From a virus, in the IMG/VR virus record IMGVR_UViG_3300012228_000001, positions 39,293 through 103,292 of that record: a stretch of 64,000 nt of DNA; one strand, written 5' to 3'. Positions 7,837 to 15,480 of this stretch are shown in pieces. How positions within the stretch are numbered: position 1 is the first letter of the stretch; every line of letters starts with the position of its first letter. Below the pieces are notes generated by a model, which was not told the origin of the DNA, did not search any database, and saw nothing but the letters and a program-made list of their open reading frames with translations. A program made the translations under genes and the position numbers.

Positions 7837-8235
7837 ATGGCAAACGTACACGAAGTCGACATTAAGGGAGCGCTGGCATTTGACGCGAACGGTGACGATA
7901 AGGTGCTCAAACTTTTAGGCTGGCTTTCGCTGCCGAGCGTCGGATTCAAACTGGAATGGTCGAATGAGTTTCGCGTGCCGAATCATCACGGCGGCGAAAC
8001 GACGTTCACGCGGTTTGCGATCTACGGCAGTGAAGCTGCGAGCAGCGCCGCGATCTTACAGGACTTGGAAATCTTGCAGCGTGCGGGAACGATCTATTCC
8101 GCCAGCTACAAAGACATTGAAAACGACGGTGGCTGGATTCACGTCAATTTGCATGAACGACGTTTTCGGAAAGTGTTCAATCCTATGAACACAAGTGCTT
8201 GTCGGTTCTGCAAGGCGGCGAGCGACGGAAACTAA
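7837..8235 (+). CDS. Hypothetical early protein
   Basis: 132 residues, ATG after AAAGAAAGGATGGCAAGACGACA, the block's recurrent ribosome binding context. Not recognised. Mixed composition with a VHEVDIKGALAF start and two C-terminal cysteines (ACRFCKAA). Likely cytoplasmic. Confidence 0.6.
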   Translation: MANVHEVDIKGALAFDANGDDKVLKLLGWLSLPSVGFKLEWSNEFRVPNHHGGETTFTRFAIYGSEAASSAAILQDLEILQRAGTIYSASYKDIENDGGWIHVNLHERRFRKVFNPMNTSACRFCKAASDGN

Positions 8236-8255
8236 TCTTCAAGAAAGGGATGGCA

Positions 8256-8504
8256 ATGGAAAACGAATTTGAATCTATGCGGCGAACGCTGGCTGCGGAG
8301 ACCAACAGCGTCAAGGGCGACCGTGAGTTGCTTGAAGCAAAACACGGCAAGGTATGGGACACCGACGAACTGGCGAGGGACTTTGACGTGTTGGGGTTCA
8401 TGGCACCGTTCATCGTCGTGAAGCGCAAAGACAATGGCGACATGGGGAGTTTGCAATTTCAGCATTCTCCCCGGTTCTACTTCGGCTACAAAAAAGATCG
8501 ATAA
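8256..8504 (+). CDS. Conserved small phage protein (VWDTDEL..DF.V.GF.AP family)
   Basis: 82 residues from the ATG at 8256, six bases after AAGAAAGGG; an ATG at 8250 is less well placed. KVWDTDELARDFDVLGFMAP, VVKRK..GDMGSLQFQHSPRFYF matches a small family common in phages of many hosts, function unknown. Confidence 0.7.
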   Translation: MENEFESMRRTLAAETNSVKGDRELLEAKHGKVWDTDELARDFDVLGFMAPFIVVKRKDNGDMGSLQFQHSPRFYFGYKKDR

Positions 8505-8508
8505 CGAT

Positions 8509-8637
8509 ATGAAAAAATTCCGACTGATTAACCGCAATAAGTTCCGCGCCGCCATGAAGCGGCTGCGGGGAAAAGCTACCGACCGGACGTTCGCGGCGAT
8601 CCGCGAGTTGAAGGGAGAACGTTATGCCTCGATATAA
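8509..8637 (+). CDS. Small basic protein
   Basis: 42 residues, rich in Lys/Arg (MKKFRLINRNKFRAAMKRL at the start). The start lies 4 bases after the upstream stop and its end overlaps the next start by 14 bases. Could bind nucleic acid; no family recognised. Confidence 0.5.
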   Translation: MKKFRLINRNKFRAAMKRLRGKATDRTFAAIRELKGERYASI

Positions 8638-8821
8638 AGGCGACCCGCGATGGATGACGGCGAAGTACGACAGCGTTTGTTATGTCTGCAAAAAGCCGAT
8701 CAAAAAGTACGACCGAATTTTCTATTACCCGAACGGCAAGCACGTCTTGTGCTCCAAGATAGACTGCGGTGAAAAAGCGGCACGCGAATTCGCCAGCGCC
8801 GCGTTCGATGAGGGGAGTTAG
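8624..8821 (+). CDS. Small zinc-ribbon protein
   Basis: 65 residues, GAAGGGAG ribosome binding site. CYVCKKPI near residue 19 and CSKIDCG near 43 form a four-cysteine zinc-binding pattern of the 'C..C.k.I...d.i.yyp' kind found in phage proteins. Function unknown. Confidence 0.65.
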   Translation: MPRYKGDPRWMTAKYDSVCYVCKKPIKKYDRIFYYPNGKHVLCSKIDCGEKAAREFASAAFDEGS

Positions 8822-8825
8822 TAAC

Positions 8826-9080
8826 ATGATAAAACCAACCATTCACAACAACGGCACGTCGCGGCAAGCGCTGTTCGATCAGGTCTTGAACGCCGGATAT
8901 AAAATTTACGACGCCCTCAAGGCGCTGGAAGCGGCGTGCCCCAATGGCCGGGATTATTACCCGCAAGGCGCGGACGCCATTAACAAAGCGATGGCTGAAC
9001 ACACCGTTCGTCATCACAAGCTAAAAGAAGTGTGGGACGACATGCAAGAGCTGGCCACGCACATTTCCGACGCCGAATAA
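8826..9080 (+). CDS. Hypothetical early protein
   Basis: 84 residues; ATG at 8826 after GAGGGGAGTTAGTAAC. Mostly helical (LFDQVLNAGYKIYDALKAL, VRHHKLKEVWDDMQELATHI). Similar small helical proteins are frequent in phage early regions; role unknown. Confidence 0.6.
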   Translation: MIKPTIHNNGTSRQALFDQVLNAGYKIYDALKALEAACPNGRDYYPQGADAINKAMAEHTVRHHKLKEVWDDMQELATHISDAE

Positions 9081-9148
9081 GAAAACGGAACACTGCGGGA
9101 ATAAGAGTATGTAGGGGATGGGTAGGCGGATTATTAACCGGGCGCAAA
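9081..9148 (+). promoter_or_regulatory. Early-region element, copy 2
   Basis: GAAAACGGAACACTGCGGGA plus ATAA at 9081-9104, then ATTATTAACCGGGCGCAAA at 9130-9148. Nearly identical to copy 1 in sequence, block spacing and distance to the following ribosome binding site. The bases between the blocks are not conserved, as expected of a two-part recognition site. Confidence 0.55.
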
Positions 9149-9161
9149 CGAAGGGAGAGTT

Positions 9162-9329
9162 ATGAACGGGATGGCAAAAATCAGCATGGCCAACAAGGCT
9201 AGGTTTTACGATTACAAAGCGAGGCAAGCGCAGGCAAAGAAAGAAGCTGCACTAATCCTGAATAAGCTGCTTCGGGTACAGATCGCGGCGATTCCGCCAG
9301 CGCATCCGAAAGCGCGGGTGTCGGCATGA
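9162..9329 (+). CDS. Small basic helical protein
   Basis: 55 residues, ATG after AAGGGAGAGTT. It reads MNGMAKISMANKARFYDYKA, then an Ala/Lys-rich helix (RQAQAKKEAALILNKLL) and an Ala-Pro end. The stop overlaps the next ATG (ATGA). Unknown role. Confidence 0.55.
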   Translation: MNGMAKISMANKARFYDYKARQAQAKKEAALILNKLLRVQIAAIPPAHPKARVSA

Positions 9330-9547
9330 AGATCGTCAAACGCACGTTTGCGGCAAAGAAGCATCCGATAGGTAGCGCCGAAAGGGACGAGCTAAACAAA
9401 GACTGGCTTACCAGCGAGTATATGCCGTCGCACAAGTACGGCATACGAAACGATGACAACGGTCACACGCCGTTCACCTATCGGACAAAGGCCGAGGCTC
9501 TTGCAAAGAAATGCGAATTCGCAACGAAAGGGCGATTCTATGTCTGA
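9326..9547 (+). CDS. Hypothetical early protein
   Basis: 73 residues, coupled to both neighbours by overlapping start/stop codons. Basic with conserved-looking aromatic pairs (DWLTSEYMPSHKYGIRNDD, TPFTYRTKAEALAKK). The final part resembles short 'tk.eA...C' helices found in phage proteins that handle small substrates. Not recognised. Confidence 0.55.
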   Translation: MKIVKRTFAAKKHPIGSAERDELNKDWLTSEYMPSHKYGIRNDDNGHTPFTYRTKAEALAKKCEFATKGRFYV

Positions 9548-9824
9548 ACAGAAAGTCTGCGCCTGCCACGAGCAGGCCAAGGAATTAAAGGCGGACGATT
9601 ACCCGTACAAGTGCCCGACGATACCGGGCCGCGTCCATGTCCAGTGCAAGAAGTGCCACGAGCGGATCGCGCTCGACTTCGGCTCGCTGACCAAGGAAGA
9701 CGCGGAGAAAGCGCTGCGCGACGTTGCCCTAACCCCCGGCGAGTGTCCGGGCTACCACGTCGAGTTTAGCATGTGGACTTATTGGCAGTGCGCGAAAGCG
9801 CTCGAAGTAGCGTTCGCAAACTAA
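9540..9824 (+). CDS. Zinc-binding hypothetical protein
   Basis: 94 residues from the ATG at 9540, overlapping the previous gene by 8 bases. CACH near residue 7 and CKKCHERIALDF near 36 give a likely zinc site; CPGYH follows. Cytoplasmic; role unknown. Confidence 0.6.
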   Translation: MSEQKVCACHEQAKELKADDYPYKCPTIPGRVHVQCKKCHERIALDFGSLTKEDAEKALRDVALTPGECPGYHVEFSMWTYWQCAKALEVAFAN

Positions 9825-9848
9825 CTCAAAAATACGAAGGGAGAATTT

Positions 9849-10325
9849 ATGGGATTTTGTTATACCGACACCGGCCTGCTCTGCTGCGATATTTGCGGTC
9901 GACATGGCGGCGTTCGGAAAATACGGTGCCCGTTTGGCTGGTGCGGGCCGTGCGCCGCTTGCCCGGATTGTCGGAAAGACCCGGACAAGAAAAAATACTT
10001 TTCCGCCGCGCATCATCGCGAGTCGGGTTGCGAGCGCGAGCATGCCAGGTTCGCCGCAAGCGAAAAGCTGCGATACGACTTGATAAACGCCGGACGTGCC
10101 GTTCGCTGCTCGGCCTTGAGCGTCAAGGTCGGCAAGAGAGATAAGGTTCACGTTCTGTTCGCCAAGAAAGACGGATCGTGCATCGGCTTCTACATGAGCG
10201 CCGAGACCTATCACGCCTTCCCGCTGGCCGAACCGAAAACGCCGGAAGACTACCGCAGGCACGGCAAGCTAACCAAAGCACCCGCCGAGTTTCATTTCGG
10301 CGGAACAACGAAGAGGGCTGCATAA
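9849..10325 (+). CDS. Cysteine-rich protein
   Basis: 158 residues, GAAGGGAG ribosome binding site. The first 65 residues hold eleven cysteines in CxxC-like pairs (CCDICGRHGGVRKIRCPFGWCG, CAACPDC, GCEREH), enough for two or three zinc sites; the rest (RFAASEKLRYDLINAGRAVRC... ) forms a mixed domain. Not recognised as a named family. Confidence 0.65.
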   Translation: MGFCYTDTGLLCCDICGRHGGVRKIRCPFGWCGPCAACPDCRKDPDKKKYFSAAHHRESGCEREHARFAASEKLRYDLINAGRAVRCSALSVKVGKRDKVHVLFAKKDGSCIGFYMSAETYHAFPLAEPKTPEDYRRHGKLTKAPAEFHFGGTTKRAA

Positions 10326-10326
10326 T

Positions 10327-10872
10327 ATGAACGGGGAATTTCAACTACCGCCTTTGAAAACATTGGACGAAAAAGAAACGCTGGCGCTGCTCAAACTTAG
10401 CCTAGAAGAAATCCATCAACTCGATAGGGAGCTAGGCGGCATGGGCAAGTGGCGCATCAAGTCGCTGTGGCTATGTGAACTTTTGAATCAGCGCGAGAAA
10501 ACCCACGGCTTTCAGTACAACGCCGAATTTCTGCGCTGGTTCGAAAAAGAATACGGCGTTGGGCCGTTCGCCGAAAACGGCTCGACTCTATCGATATTGA
10601 TCTACAACGCGCAGGGATACCGACGCCATGATCGGCTCGTAGCCGAGGGGTGGCAACCGGGGAGCGAAGCATTGCTACAAGAAGCCTTCGAGCAGAATCG
10701 AATGCTTGAGATTCGCAAAAGCAGTCTCTTTGGCGGCGTTGGCATAACTCCGCTCAAGATTAAGAAAGTCGGCGACAAGCTTTATGCGATGGCCCCAAAG
10801 AAACGAAAGTATGCCGTCAACATTGTCGGCGAGCCGGTGCGGATGAAAGGCGAGGTTAATGCCACAAGCTGA
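10327..10872 (+). CDS. Hypothetical early protein
   Basis: 181 residues, starting one base after the upstream stop. Helical with an aromatic middle (FLRWFEKEYGVGPF). The C-terminal third is basic (TPLKIKKVGDKLYAMAPKKRKYAVNI). No family recognised. Confidence 0.6.
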   Translation: MNGEFQLPPLKTLDEKETLALLKLSLEEIHQLDRELGGMGKWRIKSLWLCELLNQREKTHGFQYNAEFLRWFEKEYGVGPFAENGSTLSILIYNAQGYRRHDRLVAEGWQPGSEALLQEAFEQNRMLEIRKSSLFGGVGITPLKIKKVGDKLYAMAPKKRKYAVNIVGEPVRMKGEVNATS

Positions 10873-11134
10873 TAAGTGGGCAAAGCAATGGCAAGTGCAA
10901 GGGAGCGCCTCCGCTCCCTACACTGTGTCAGTCGATTGGAACAGCAATTGGGCTTGCAGTTGCGTCGGATGGATACGGCATTTCCCGCGCCAGGATTGCA
11001 AGCATATCAAGAAAATACGTTGTAGCTGCACCGGGCCGGGAATTTGTTGTCACATCAAACAAAGCATGTCGCCGGAAGTCGAGAAGCCTAAGTCGCGGCT
11101 ATCGATCCGGTCAGTCAGAAACGAGGGATTATGA
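10859..11134 (+). CDS. SWIM-type zinc finger protein
   Basis: 91 residues overlapping the upstream gene by 14 bases. YTVSVDWNSNWACSCVGW followed by DCKHI matches the SWIM signature CxC...CxH, a small domain used to bind DNA or proteins. CSCTGPGICCH adds a second Cys/His cluster. A stand-alone SWIM domain suggests an adaptor or regulator. Function inferred from the motif only. Confidence 0.65.
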   Translation: MPQADKWAKQWQVQGSASAPYTVSVDWNSNWACSCVGWIRHFPRQDCKHIKKIRCSCTGPGICCHIKQSMSPEVEKPKSRLSIRSVRNEGL

Positions 11135-11148
11135 AAGGGGGGAGAAAC

Positions 11149-11445
11149 ATGAAAGCGCAGGAAAAACACAAACTGTTTCGGGAGCAGGTCGCAAGCGGGG
11201 TGTGGCCGCAAGATAGCTGCGAGAAGTGCCTGCACAAATACTACGCCTGCAAGACATGCGGGCATAGCCAGTTCACCAAGCCGGATCAGCCGGACGAACT
11301 GTGCAGCAAGTGTCACGGCGGGGTTTTGGTCTATACCGAAACTCGCATCTGTTGCGAACGGTTCGGCCATCACTTGTACTCTTGCTGCCTGCACTGCGGC
11401 AACGATGAACGGAATATCCGCAACATGAACTTTAGGGGGGAATAG
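11149..11445 (+). CDS. Zinc-ribbon protein
   Basis: 98 residues from the ATG at 11149, chosen because GGGGGGAG lies 4 bases upstream; an ATG at 11131 is in frame. Contains CEKCLHKYYACKTCG, CSKCHGG and CCLHCG, probably two zinc ribbons. Its stop overlaps the GTG start of the ParB-like gene by one base. Confidence 0.65.
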   Translation: MKAQEKHKLFREQVASGVWPQDSCEKCLHKYYACKTCGHSQFTKPDQPDELCSKCHGGVLVYTETRICCERFGHHLYSCCLHCGNDERNIRNMNFRGE

Positions 11446-12299
11446 TGATTTTAGAGATACCGATTGAGCAGATAATGCCCGACCCGAACCAGCCCCGTAA
11501 AACTTTCGATCAAGCCAAGATCGACTCGCTTGGTCAATCGATCAAGCAAGTGGGGCTGATTCAGCCTATTCTTGTCCGGCCCGCCGACGCCAACGGCGTG
11601 CATCTTATCGTCGCGGGGGAGCGCCGCTACCGGGCGCATCTTTCCGCTTGCATCGGAGTAATCCGGTGTTGTATATATTACGGGGAAAATAAAGCTGAAA
11701 CATTGGCGGTTCAGCTAATTGAGAACCTTGACCGTGAAGACATGAACCCTGTCGACACGGCCAAGGGTTTTCAATCGTTGTTGGAAGCGGGATGGCAAAT
11801 CGAGACGGTCGCAGAGCGAACGGGATTAAGCCCAAGTACGATTCAATCGAAGTTGAATTTGCTTAATCTGGATCAACGGATTCAGAAGCAAGTCGCTGCC
11901 GGTCAACTCTTCGAGTCGGTTGCCATCGCCCTTTCACGACTAAGCAAGAACGGTCAGTTTCTAGCGCTGCGTAGGATCAAGTCGAAATCCTACGCGGAAG
12001 CAAGACCCGTGATCGACGCGGTGCTGTGCCAAGAACAGCAAGTCGATTTGTTCGCTGCGCCAGAATCTAAGCGCGACGCGAATAAGCTGGTTCGCGCCTA
12101 CACGATGGCGATGTTGTCGCTTGTGGCGTTCTGCAAGAAAGTCTACGGCGACGACTACCGGGTGCTGGCGGGCAGGCTGGACGATGGCCGGTTAGGCAAG
12201 CGGATCGACGAGATCGATCTGGCGATCAAAGGTTTGAAAAGAATCAAGCATGAACTGGAAGTCTACCAGCACGCGAAAAAACTTAGGAGAGTGGCATGA
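11445..12299 (+). CDS. ParB/Srx-fold nuclease-like protein
   Basis: 284 residues, GTG start behind AGGGGGG. The N-terminal 100 residues are a ParB N-terminal domain: IPIEQIMPDPNQPRK, SIKQVGLIQPILVR, IVAGERRYRAHL, QLIENLDRED. A helix-turn-helix follows (VAERTGLSPSTIQSKLNLLNL). In phages such proteins act as DNA-binding regulators, CTPases or nucleases rather than plasmid partitioning proteins, and no ParA gene is near. The C-terminal 100 residues are helical and unassigned. Confidence 0.85.
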   Translation: MILEIPIEQIMPDPNQPRKTFDQAKIDSLGQSIKQVGLIQPILVRPADANGVHLIVAGERRYRAHLSACIGVIRCCIYYGENKAETLAVQLIENLDREDMNPVDTAKGFQSLLEAGWQIETVAERTGLSPSTIQSKLNLLNLDQRIQKQVAAGQLFESVAIALSRLSKNGQFLALRRIKSKSYAEARPVIDAVLCQEQQVDLFAAPESKRDANKLVRAYTMAMLSLVAFCKKVYGDDYRVLAGRLDDGRLGKRIDEIDLAIKGLKRIKHELEVYQHAKKLRRVA

Positions 12300-12676
12300 A
12301 ATATACAACATACGATTCCCGCAAGCCGTTCAAGTCGGCAGACTTCGGGCAGGTCAAGCGCGATATTGGCGTGCTCGTATCGATACCGTTCCGTCACATG
12401 GGAATAATACCGGGCCGTCCGCGTTGCGTCGAAGTGTCCTACGAGACGCCGCGAATGTTCAACACGGAAACCTATGCGGCACTTGCGGTGCCGGAACATC
12501 ACTGGCGACCGGAAGCCATTGCGCAAACCGAAACGATTATCGGCAATATCGACAAGCTGATTGCTGACCTAAACAGCCATCGGTCGCGGCTCAAAGTGGC
12601 GGTCGGGCGGCTACGCGATATCGAGAACATGAAACAACGGATGATTTACCAAGCGATACAGGAGAACCTAACATGA
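12296..12676 (+). CDS. Hypothetical early protein
   Basis: 126 residues, ATGA-coupled to the ParB-like gene. The first half is a basic beta-rich region (DFGQVKRDIGVLVSIPFRHMG); the second half is a long helix likely to pair as a coiled coil (QTETIIGNIDKLIADLN, then LKVAVGRLRDIENMKQRM). Unknown. Confidence 0.55.
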   Translation: MKYTTYDSRKPFKSADFGQVKRDIGVLVSIPFRHMGIIPGRPRCVEVSYETPRMFNTETYAALAVPEHHWRPEAIAQTETIIGNIDKLIADLNSHRSRLKVAVGRLRDIENMKQRMIYQAIQENLT

Positions 12677-12951
12677 TCTATCTAACATGCTGCGTCGCTT
12701 CGACTGCGGCAAAGATTCGCGCAATGCGCGACCGGGAACGCCGGATTGGATACGCAACAGCCCGCAAGGCCATCGGCGGCGAGACGCTGGATGATTGGGC
12801 GAGCGCCATGCGGTATGACACCGGATCGGAACGCGGCGGCTTGCGGCTGCAAAACGATTTCGCCGTTTCGTACTATCGCAGCGTTTACGATGGGAAGCCA
12901 TGCGTGTTCATCGAGCATTCGGCAATCGAATATATTTTCGTGCGAGGGTAA
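12673..12951 (+). CDS. Hypothetical early protein
   Basis: 92 residues, ATGA-coupled. Basic helix at 15-35 (IRAMRDRERRIGYATARKA), then a compact C-terminal part ending in FIEHSAIEYIFVRG. Not recognised. Confidence 0.5.
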   Translation: MIYLTCCVASTAAKIRAMRDRERRIGYATARKAIGGETLDDWASAMRYDTGSERGGLRLQNDFAVSYYRSVYDGKPCVFIEHSAIEYIFVRG

Positions 12952-12953
12952 AT

Positions 12954-13178
12954 ATGAGCTATCCAACACTCAAAGAAGTAAACGCGGCAGATCACGAGCA
13001 GATTTGCCGCTGGTGGCGCTTTCTACCGTCGCCCGGCACGGGCGCGATTGGCGAGCATAGCTTTAAGGCGGCGCTGGCACGCGAGGCAAAAATCATGGAT
13101 CGCATCGGCGAGCGCCTATACAAAGAGTTCGGCGGCTTTACGCCAGAAATCAGCAAAAAGATCGGATGGGAAAGATGA
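12954..13178 (+). CDS. Conserved small phage protein (YPTL..V...RFLPSPG family)
   Basis: 74 residues. YPTLKEVNAADHEQICRWWRFLPSPG at the start, divided here only by description, is the signature of a small family widespread in phages of many hosts. The C-terminal part is helical (IMDRIGERLYKEFGG). Function unknown. Confidence 0.65.
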   Translation: MSYPTLKEVNAADHEQICRWWRFLPSPGTGAIGEHSFKAALAREAKIMDRIGERLYKEFGGFTPEISKKIGWER

Positions 13179-13531
13179 CAAAACGTTGGGAAAGACGGCG
13201 CTATTTCAAGTTCACTTGGGCCGTGCCGCCGTCTGGCAAAGTGAGGCTCGGCGACATGGCGCTGGACTCGTTTCCGATCACCGACAAGCCGCTTGTAATC
13301 TACGGCTACGAGTCTGATTCGGAGTTCAACGACGATCACGGCTATATCGACGAGTGCCTATGGCACGGCAAGGTGCATGGCTACTGGTTCTCGATCAAGT
13401 GCGTTGACGGCGAGTGGGGGTCAAACCCGCTTGCCAGGATGACGCAGATTAGCGCGGAAGAATTTGAACTGGCGAAGAACGTCGGCTTCAAGGTCGACTG
13501 GACGCGAGCGCCGAGAAAGGAAGGGCTATGA
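13175..13531 (+). CDS. Hypothetical early protein
   Basis: 118 residues from the ATG at 13175, which overlaps the upstream stop (ATGA); an ATG at 13166 is in frame. Beta-rich, with YFKFTWAVPPSGKVRLGD, PLVIYGYESD and YIDECLWHGKVHGYWFSIK. Unknown family. Confidence 0.55.
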   Translation: MTKRWERRRYFKFTWAVPPSGKVRLGDMALDSFPITDKPLVIYGYESDSEFNDDHGYIDECLWHGKVHGYWFSIKCVDGEWGSNPLARMTQISAEEFELAKNVGFKVDWTRAPRKEGL

Positions 13532-13677
13532 GATTTGTTTTTACCCTAGTGGCAGCAACGCTAATTGGCCTGACGCTGCGATTCCAAGGCGCACCCGATT
13601 GGGCCGCAACGATGTTCACAATCGCCTTCTGCGGCGTCATGGGTTATCTGGCGGGCCGAGACACAAAGAAAGGGTGA
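13528..13677 (+). CDS. Small membrane protein
   Basis: 49 residues, ATGA-coupled, with AAGGAAGG upstream. Two hydrophobic segments (VFTLVAATLIGLTL at the start; MFTIAFCGVMGYLAG near the end) predict a hairpin in the inner membrane, followed by a basic tail. Role unknown. Confidence 0.55.
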   Translation: MRFVFTLVAATLIGLTLRFQGAPDWAATMFTIAFCGVMGYLAGRDTKKG

Positions 13678-13683
13678 GGGGTC

Positions 13684-13872
13684 ATGGAGAACAAAAGACA
13701 TACCGAGTTGCATCAAGCGCTCGACGAGTTGTGCGCGTGCTACTTTTCGCAGACGCGCAAACTCTTTTCGCAGTCGACAATTTTGGAGCTGATGCAGTTC
13801 AGCTCGAAGCTGATGGACATGGAACAGGACGGCAAAATTCCGCCGTGCTTTGTGGAGGGAAAACATGATTGA
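13684..13872 (+). CDS. Small helical protein
   Basis: 62 residues, GTGAGGGGTC upstream. Almost entirely helical (ELHQALDELCACYF, ILELMQFSSKLMDMEQ). Similar short phage proteins often begin with 'h..l...lD.L...fi'. Unknown function. Confidence 0.55.
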   Translation: MENKRHTELHQALDELCACYFSQTRKLFSQSTILELMQFSSKLMDMEQDGKIPPCFVEGKHD

Positions 13873-14152
13873 ACTAAGCGCAGATAAGCCGCTCAAGCGC
13901 GGCATACCGGGCACGCATTTCTACGTCGAACTTTTTGCCGGACATTTTACCATCAAGGCTAGAGGGTCGCGCAGGTCGGGCGCGCATTGTAATTGGGTGC
14001 TCGTTCTCAAATCCCCCGAAGCGGTGGTGCCAATGAGCGCACCGGCCAAGATACGCAACGGGCTGGAATACCTACGGTGGATCGTTGAGCGGCAGGAACG
14101 AAAGGGGAAGCGTGAAAACAATAGACGCGCCGATGCTAAAGAGAATCCTTGA
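13865..14152 (+). CDS. Hypothetical early protein
   Basis: 95 residues, overlapping its neighbour by 8 bases; GGAGGG upstream. Beta-rich core (THFYVELFAGHFTIKARG, WVLVLKSPEA) and a strongly basic tail (RQERKGKRENNRR). No family recognised. Confidence 0.5.
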   Translation: MIELSADKPLKRGIPGTHFYVELFAGHFTIKARGSRRSGAHCNWVLVLKSPEAVVPMSAPAKIRNGLEYLRWIVERQERKGKRENNRRADAKENP

Positions 14153-14531
14153 TACGCTGGTGCCGTCGTCCGACCGCGATTTCACTGTCGAGATCGTGGC
14201 CGGGCGGCATCGCCGCAGGCGCATCGCGGCGCAGTACCGCGTCATCGATAAGTCGATCAAGACATACGGCGAGTTTCATCCGTTGACAATCGTCGCGCTA
14301 GGCGTGCATGAGCTGGCTCACCACGTCGCCCGCAAGCGCGGGTACGGCGGGCACGGCAAGGGGTTTATCGACACGCTCGACAAACTGGTGCGCCTTTTCA
14401 ATCTCGGTTACGCCGAATCGATGAAAATGGATTTGAACTTCGACAAGCGTCAACCGTCGACGAAAATGCTCTTTTTCATCAAAAGGGAGAAAACGGAACA
14501 CCACGGGAATATAAGGGTAGAGAGGGGGTGA
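14112..14531 (+). CDS. SprT-like zinc metallopeptidase-like protein
   Basis: 139 residues, GTG start after AAAGGGGAAGC. VALGVHELAHHVARKRGYGGHGKGF (residues about 61-85, split by description) contains the HExxH zinc site (His66, Glu67, His70) and a following HGKGF that fits the third ligand of SprT-like proteases. The last 15 residues are encoded by an early-region repeat (14489-14511), suggesting the original C-terminus was replaced. Possible role: proteolysis of DNA-bound proteins. Confidence 0.65.
   Translation: MKTIDAPMLKRILDTLVPSSDRDFTVEIVAGRHRRRRIAAQYRVIDKSIKTYGEFHPLTIVALGVHELAHHVARKRGYGGHGKGFIDTLDKLVRLFNLGYAESMKMDLNFDKRQPSTKMLFFIKREKTEHHGNIRVERG
14489..14511 (+). repeat. Early-region element, copy 3 (first block only)
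   Basis: GAAAACGGAACACCACGGGA plus ATA, two bases different from copies 1 and 2 and without the TTATTAAC block. It lies inside the end of the metallopeptidase frame and just before an HNH gene. Confidence 0.5.
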
Positions 14532-14537
14532 TCCGAA

Positions 14538-15053
14538 ATGATGGCGAAGGCCAAAGCAGAATACCAGCGACGATGGCGACGAGCTAATCTTGATAGGTTT
14601 GCGAAATGGCAAAGAGATTATAGATCGCGGCATCCCGAAAAAGTACGAGCGCAGTTAAACGCTTGGAGATTGAAGAATCCTGAATCATACAACGCCATCA
14701 TCGCTCGCTGGCGAGATACGCATCGCGCAGAATGGCAAGCCTACAGCGCCAGATGGCGCAGAGAGAATGCCGCAGCTAGGCGCGAGCATGACTTGAAACG
14801 GCGGGCCGCAAAACAGAAAGCGACAATTCGGGACAGAAAGAAAATTGCCGCATGGATCAAGTCATGGCACCGAAAGCCGAAGGTCCGCTGTCACTGGTGC
14901 CGAAAGTATTTGCCAGGGAGAAAGTGCCAAGTTGACCATGTAATCCCGCTGTCCAAGGGCGGGCGACACACGCTCAACAATCTGGTCAAATCGTGCGGCG
15001 ATTGCAACATGCGCAAGGGCGCAAAACTAATTGTGAGGGTGAAGGGAGAGTAA
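14538..15053 (+). CDS. HNH homing endonuclease
   Basis: 171 residues. The C-terminal 75 residues form a treble-clef HNH nuclease: CHWCRKYLPG, DHVIPLSKGG, NNLVKSCGDCNMRKG, with DH as catalytic pair and four zinc cysteines. The N-terminal 90 residues are repeated basic helices (RW...H.E...) that probably contact DNA. Close paralogue of the genes at 15477 and 16337. It is placed between functional early genes as an independent insertion. Confidence 0.85.
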   Translation: MMAKAKAEYQRRWRRANLDRFAKWQRDYRSRHPEKVRAQLNAWRLKNPESYNAIIARWRDTHRAEWQAYSARWRRENAAARREHDLKRRAAKQKATIRDRKKIAAWIKSWHRKPKVRCHWCRKYLPGRKCQVDHVIPLSKGGRHTLNNLVKSCGDCNMRKGAKLIVRVKGE

Positions 15054-15056
15054 GGC

Positions 15057-15074
15057 TTACTAACGGGCGCAACC
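15057..15074 (+). promoter_or_regulatory. Early-region element, second block (TTACTAACGGGCGCAACC)
   Basis: One-base variant of the TTATTAACGGGCGCAA block, 22 bases before the DUF1257 start and just ahead of AAGGGAAGGGAG. The HNH gene upstream separates it from the first-block copy at 14489, as if that gene had been inserted between the two halves of a once complete element. Confidence 0.45.
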
Positions 15075-15096
15075 AAGGGAAGGGAGAAAGATCGAT

Positions 15097-15480
15097 ATGT
15101 CTCATATCGCGAATTACGCAACCGAGATTCAGAACCCCGACTTGAACCTGCTCGCGCAGGCTTTTCAAGTCGTGGCGCAAACCCACGGCGGGCAAGTAGG
15201 CTCGCAAGTTTTCGAGTACAGCAACAGCTACGCGCAGGACGTGCAGCTCGCGCTAACCACGCCGAACTTCAAGCGCGGCATCGGTATCAAGATCGGCGCA
15301 AACGGCAAGCTGGAATTTGTCGGCGATCCGTATAACGCGCAAAAGCAGTGGGCGGAATTACAGCAGGAAATACTAAACACGTTCACCGCGCTCGGCTTTA
15401 ACGACGCGCTGCTTGAACTCGGCTACGCCGTCGATATCGAACAGTCTAACGGCGAGATTCAACTAACGGCCCTGGCGTGA
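15097..15480 (+). CDS. DUF1257 protein
   Basis: 127 residues. MSHIANYATEI at the start and the overall length fit DUF1257 (ycf35-like), a small protein of unknown function found in cyanobacteria, other bacteria and phages. Known genomic partners are a DUF2997 protein and an AAA+ ATPase; both follow here (16117 and 17034). Its stop overlaps the GTG of an HNH gene that splits the trio. Confidence 0.75.
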   Translation: MSHIANYATEIQNPDLNLLAQAFQVVAQTHGGQVGSQVFEYSNSYAQDVQLALTTPNFKRGIGIKIGANGKLEFVGDPYNAQKQWAELQQEILNTFTALGFNDALLELGYAVDIEQSNGEIQLTALA

